Shown in pieces: positions 63,928-64,000 of a DNA stretch of 64,000 nucleotides. The notes under the pieces are model-generated. The model worked only from the letters and a program-made list of their open reading frames with translations, did not search any database and had not been told where the DNA came from. The DNA lies in assembly GCF_004346205.1 (NCBI RefSeq), contig NZ_SMAM01000002.1:124001-188000 (forward strand), written 5' to 3'. The position numbers and the translations under genes are program-made. The stretch is from Bibersteinia trehalosi. Lineage in GTDB: Bacteria > Pseudomonadota > Gammaproteobacteria > Enterobacterales > Pasteurellaceae. How positions within the stretch are numbered: the stretch's first letter is position 1; every line of letters starts with the position of its first letter.

Positions 63928-64000
63928 CTATATTGGCAAATATTTTGCCATCGCTTGTGCGTTATTTGGAGATTTGGTAAGAACAATTGCCGCCTCAACG
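63928..64000 (-). CDS. nudB: C-terminal end of dihydroneopterin triphosphate pyrophosphatase
   Basis: Only the last 23 codons are present: VEAAIVLTKSPNNAQAMAKYLPI and a TAG stop at 63928. The ending matches the C-terminal tail of NudB (pattern AA-x-LTKS-x-x-N-x-QA-I), and its place upstream of yebC and ruvC fits the nudB-yebC-ruvC order of related genomes. An uptake-signal-like ACAAGCGGC follows the stop. Confidence 0.65.
   Translation of the reverse strand, partial: VEAAIVLTKSPNNAQAMAKYLPI

Overview
The window looks like a chromosomal stretch from a member of the Pasteurellaceae. Three things point there. Short copies of ACAAGCGGT, the DNA-uptake signal of the Actinobacillus pleuropneumoniae-type clade, are scattered through genes and gaps (for example 5801, 36935, 42657, 51925, 58964, 61100, 63079). 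Gene order and protein sequences are gamma-proteobacterial. The selenophosphate synthetase carries an in-frame UGA. Species cannot be fixed from the sequence. Base composition is moderately AT-rich, and most of the window is dense housekeeping sequence.

Layout. 1-3311: lactate use (lutB partial, lutA, lctP). 3488-5718: folA, ycgL and dnaB, one tight minus-strand group. 5889-14924: glnD followed by an AT-rich surface-glycan block with four glycosyltransferase-like genes, which encloses the murein-recycling genes anmK and murQ. 14899-20982: queF, gmhB, bcp, hemW, sdaA, sdaC. 21341-25463: sucA-sucB. 25512-35770: an AhpD-like protein, tadA, deaD, nlpI, pnp, arcB, a drug/metabolite-type transporter and smrB. 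35859-39647: prmB and ppc. 39729-49916: a peroxiredoxin-glutaredoxin fusion, cmoB, tesB, the 4.5S RNA gene ffs, a MOSC protein, xseB-ispA, gapA, msrB-ubiX-yhbP, a Q-rich exported protein, efp and a PBP7-like peptidase. 50011-56844: the iron-sulphur operon iscR-iscS-iscU-iscA-hscB-(DUF2625-like)-hscA-(small unknown)-fdx-iscX. 56969-64000: yfcZ, fadL, ogt, ratB/ratA, selD, ubiH, ruvC, yebC and the 3' end of nudB.

How it fits together. The metabolic genes suit a facultative host-associated bacterium that uses lactate and serine, runs 2-oxoglutarate dehydrogenase and PEP carboxylase, and senses respiration through ArcB. The isc operon is preceded by a good IscR type-1 site overlapping its promoter. 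Palindromic elements with GTAG/CTAC ends occupy many of its internal gaps, and two genes that are not part of the canonical isc set sit beside these palindromes.

Points most worth a second look: an MsrB whose catalytic cysteine position is tyrosine; the Sec-containing SelD with a visible SECIS-like hairpin; the REP/BIME-like palindromes in the isc operon; the 412-residue glycosyltransferase-like protein translationally coupled to glnD; and the operon joining lipopolysaccharide-type glycosyltransferases to anmK-murQ. I found no CRISPR array, insertion sequence, prophage or tRNA gene. I do not see a clear new multi-gene defence or mobile system.
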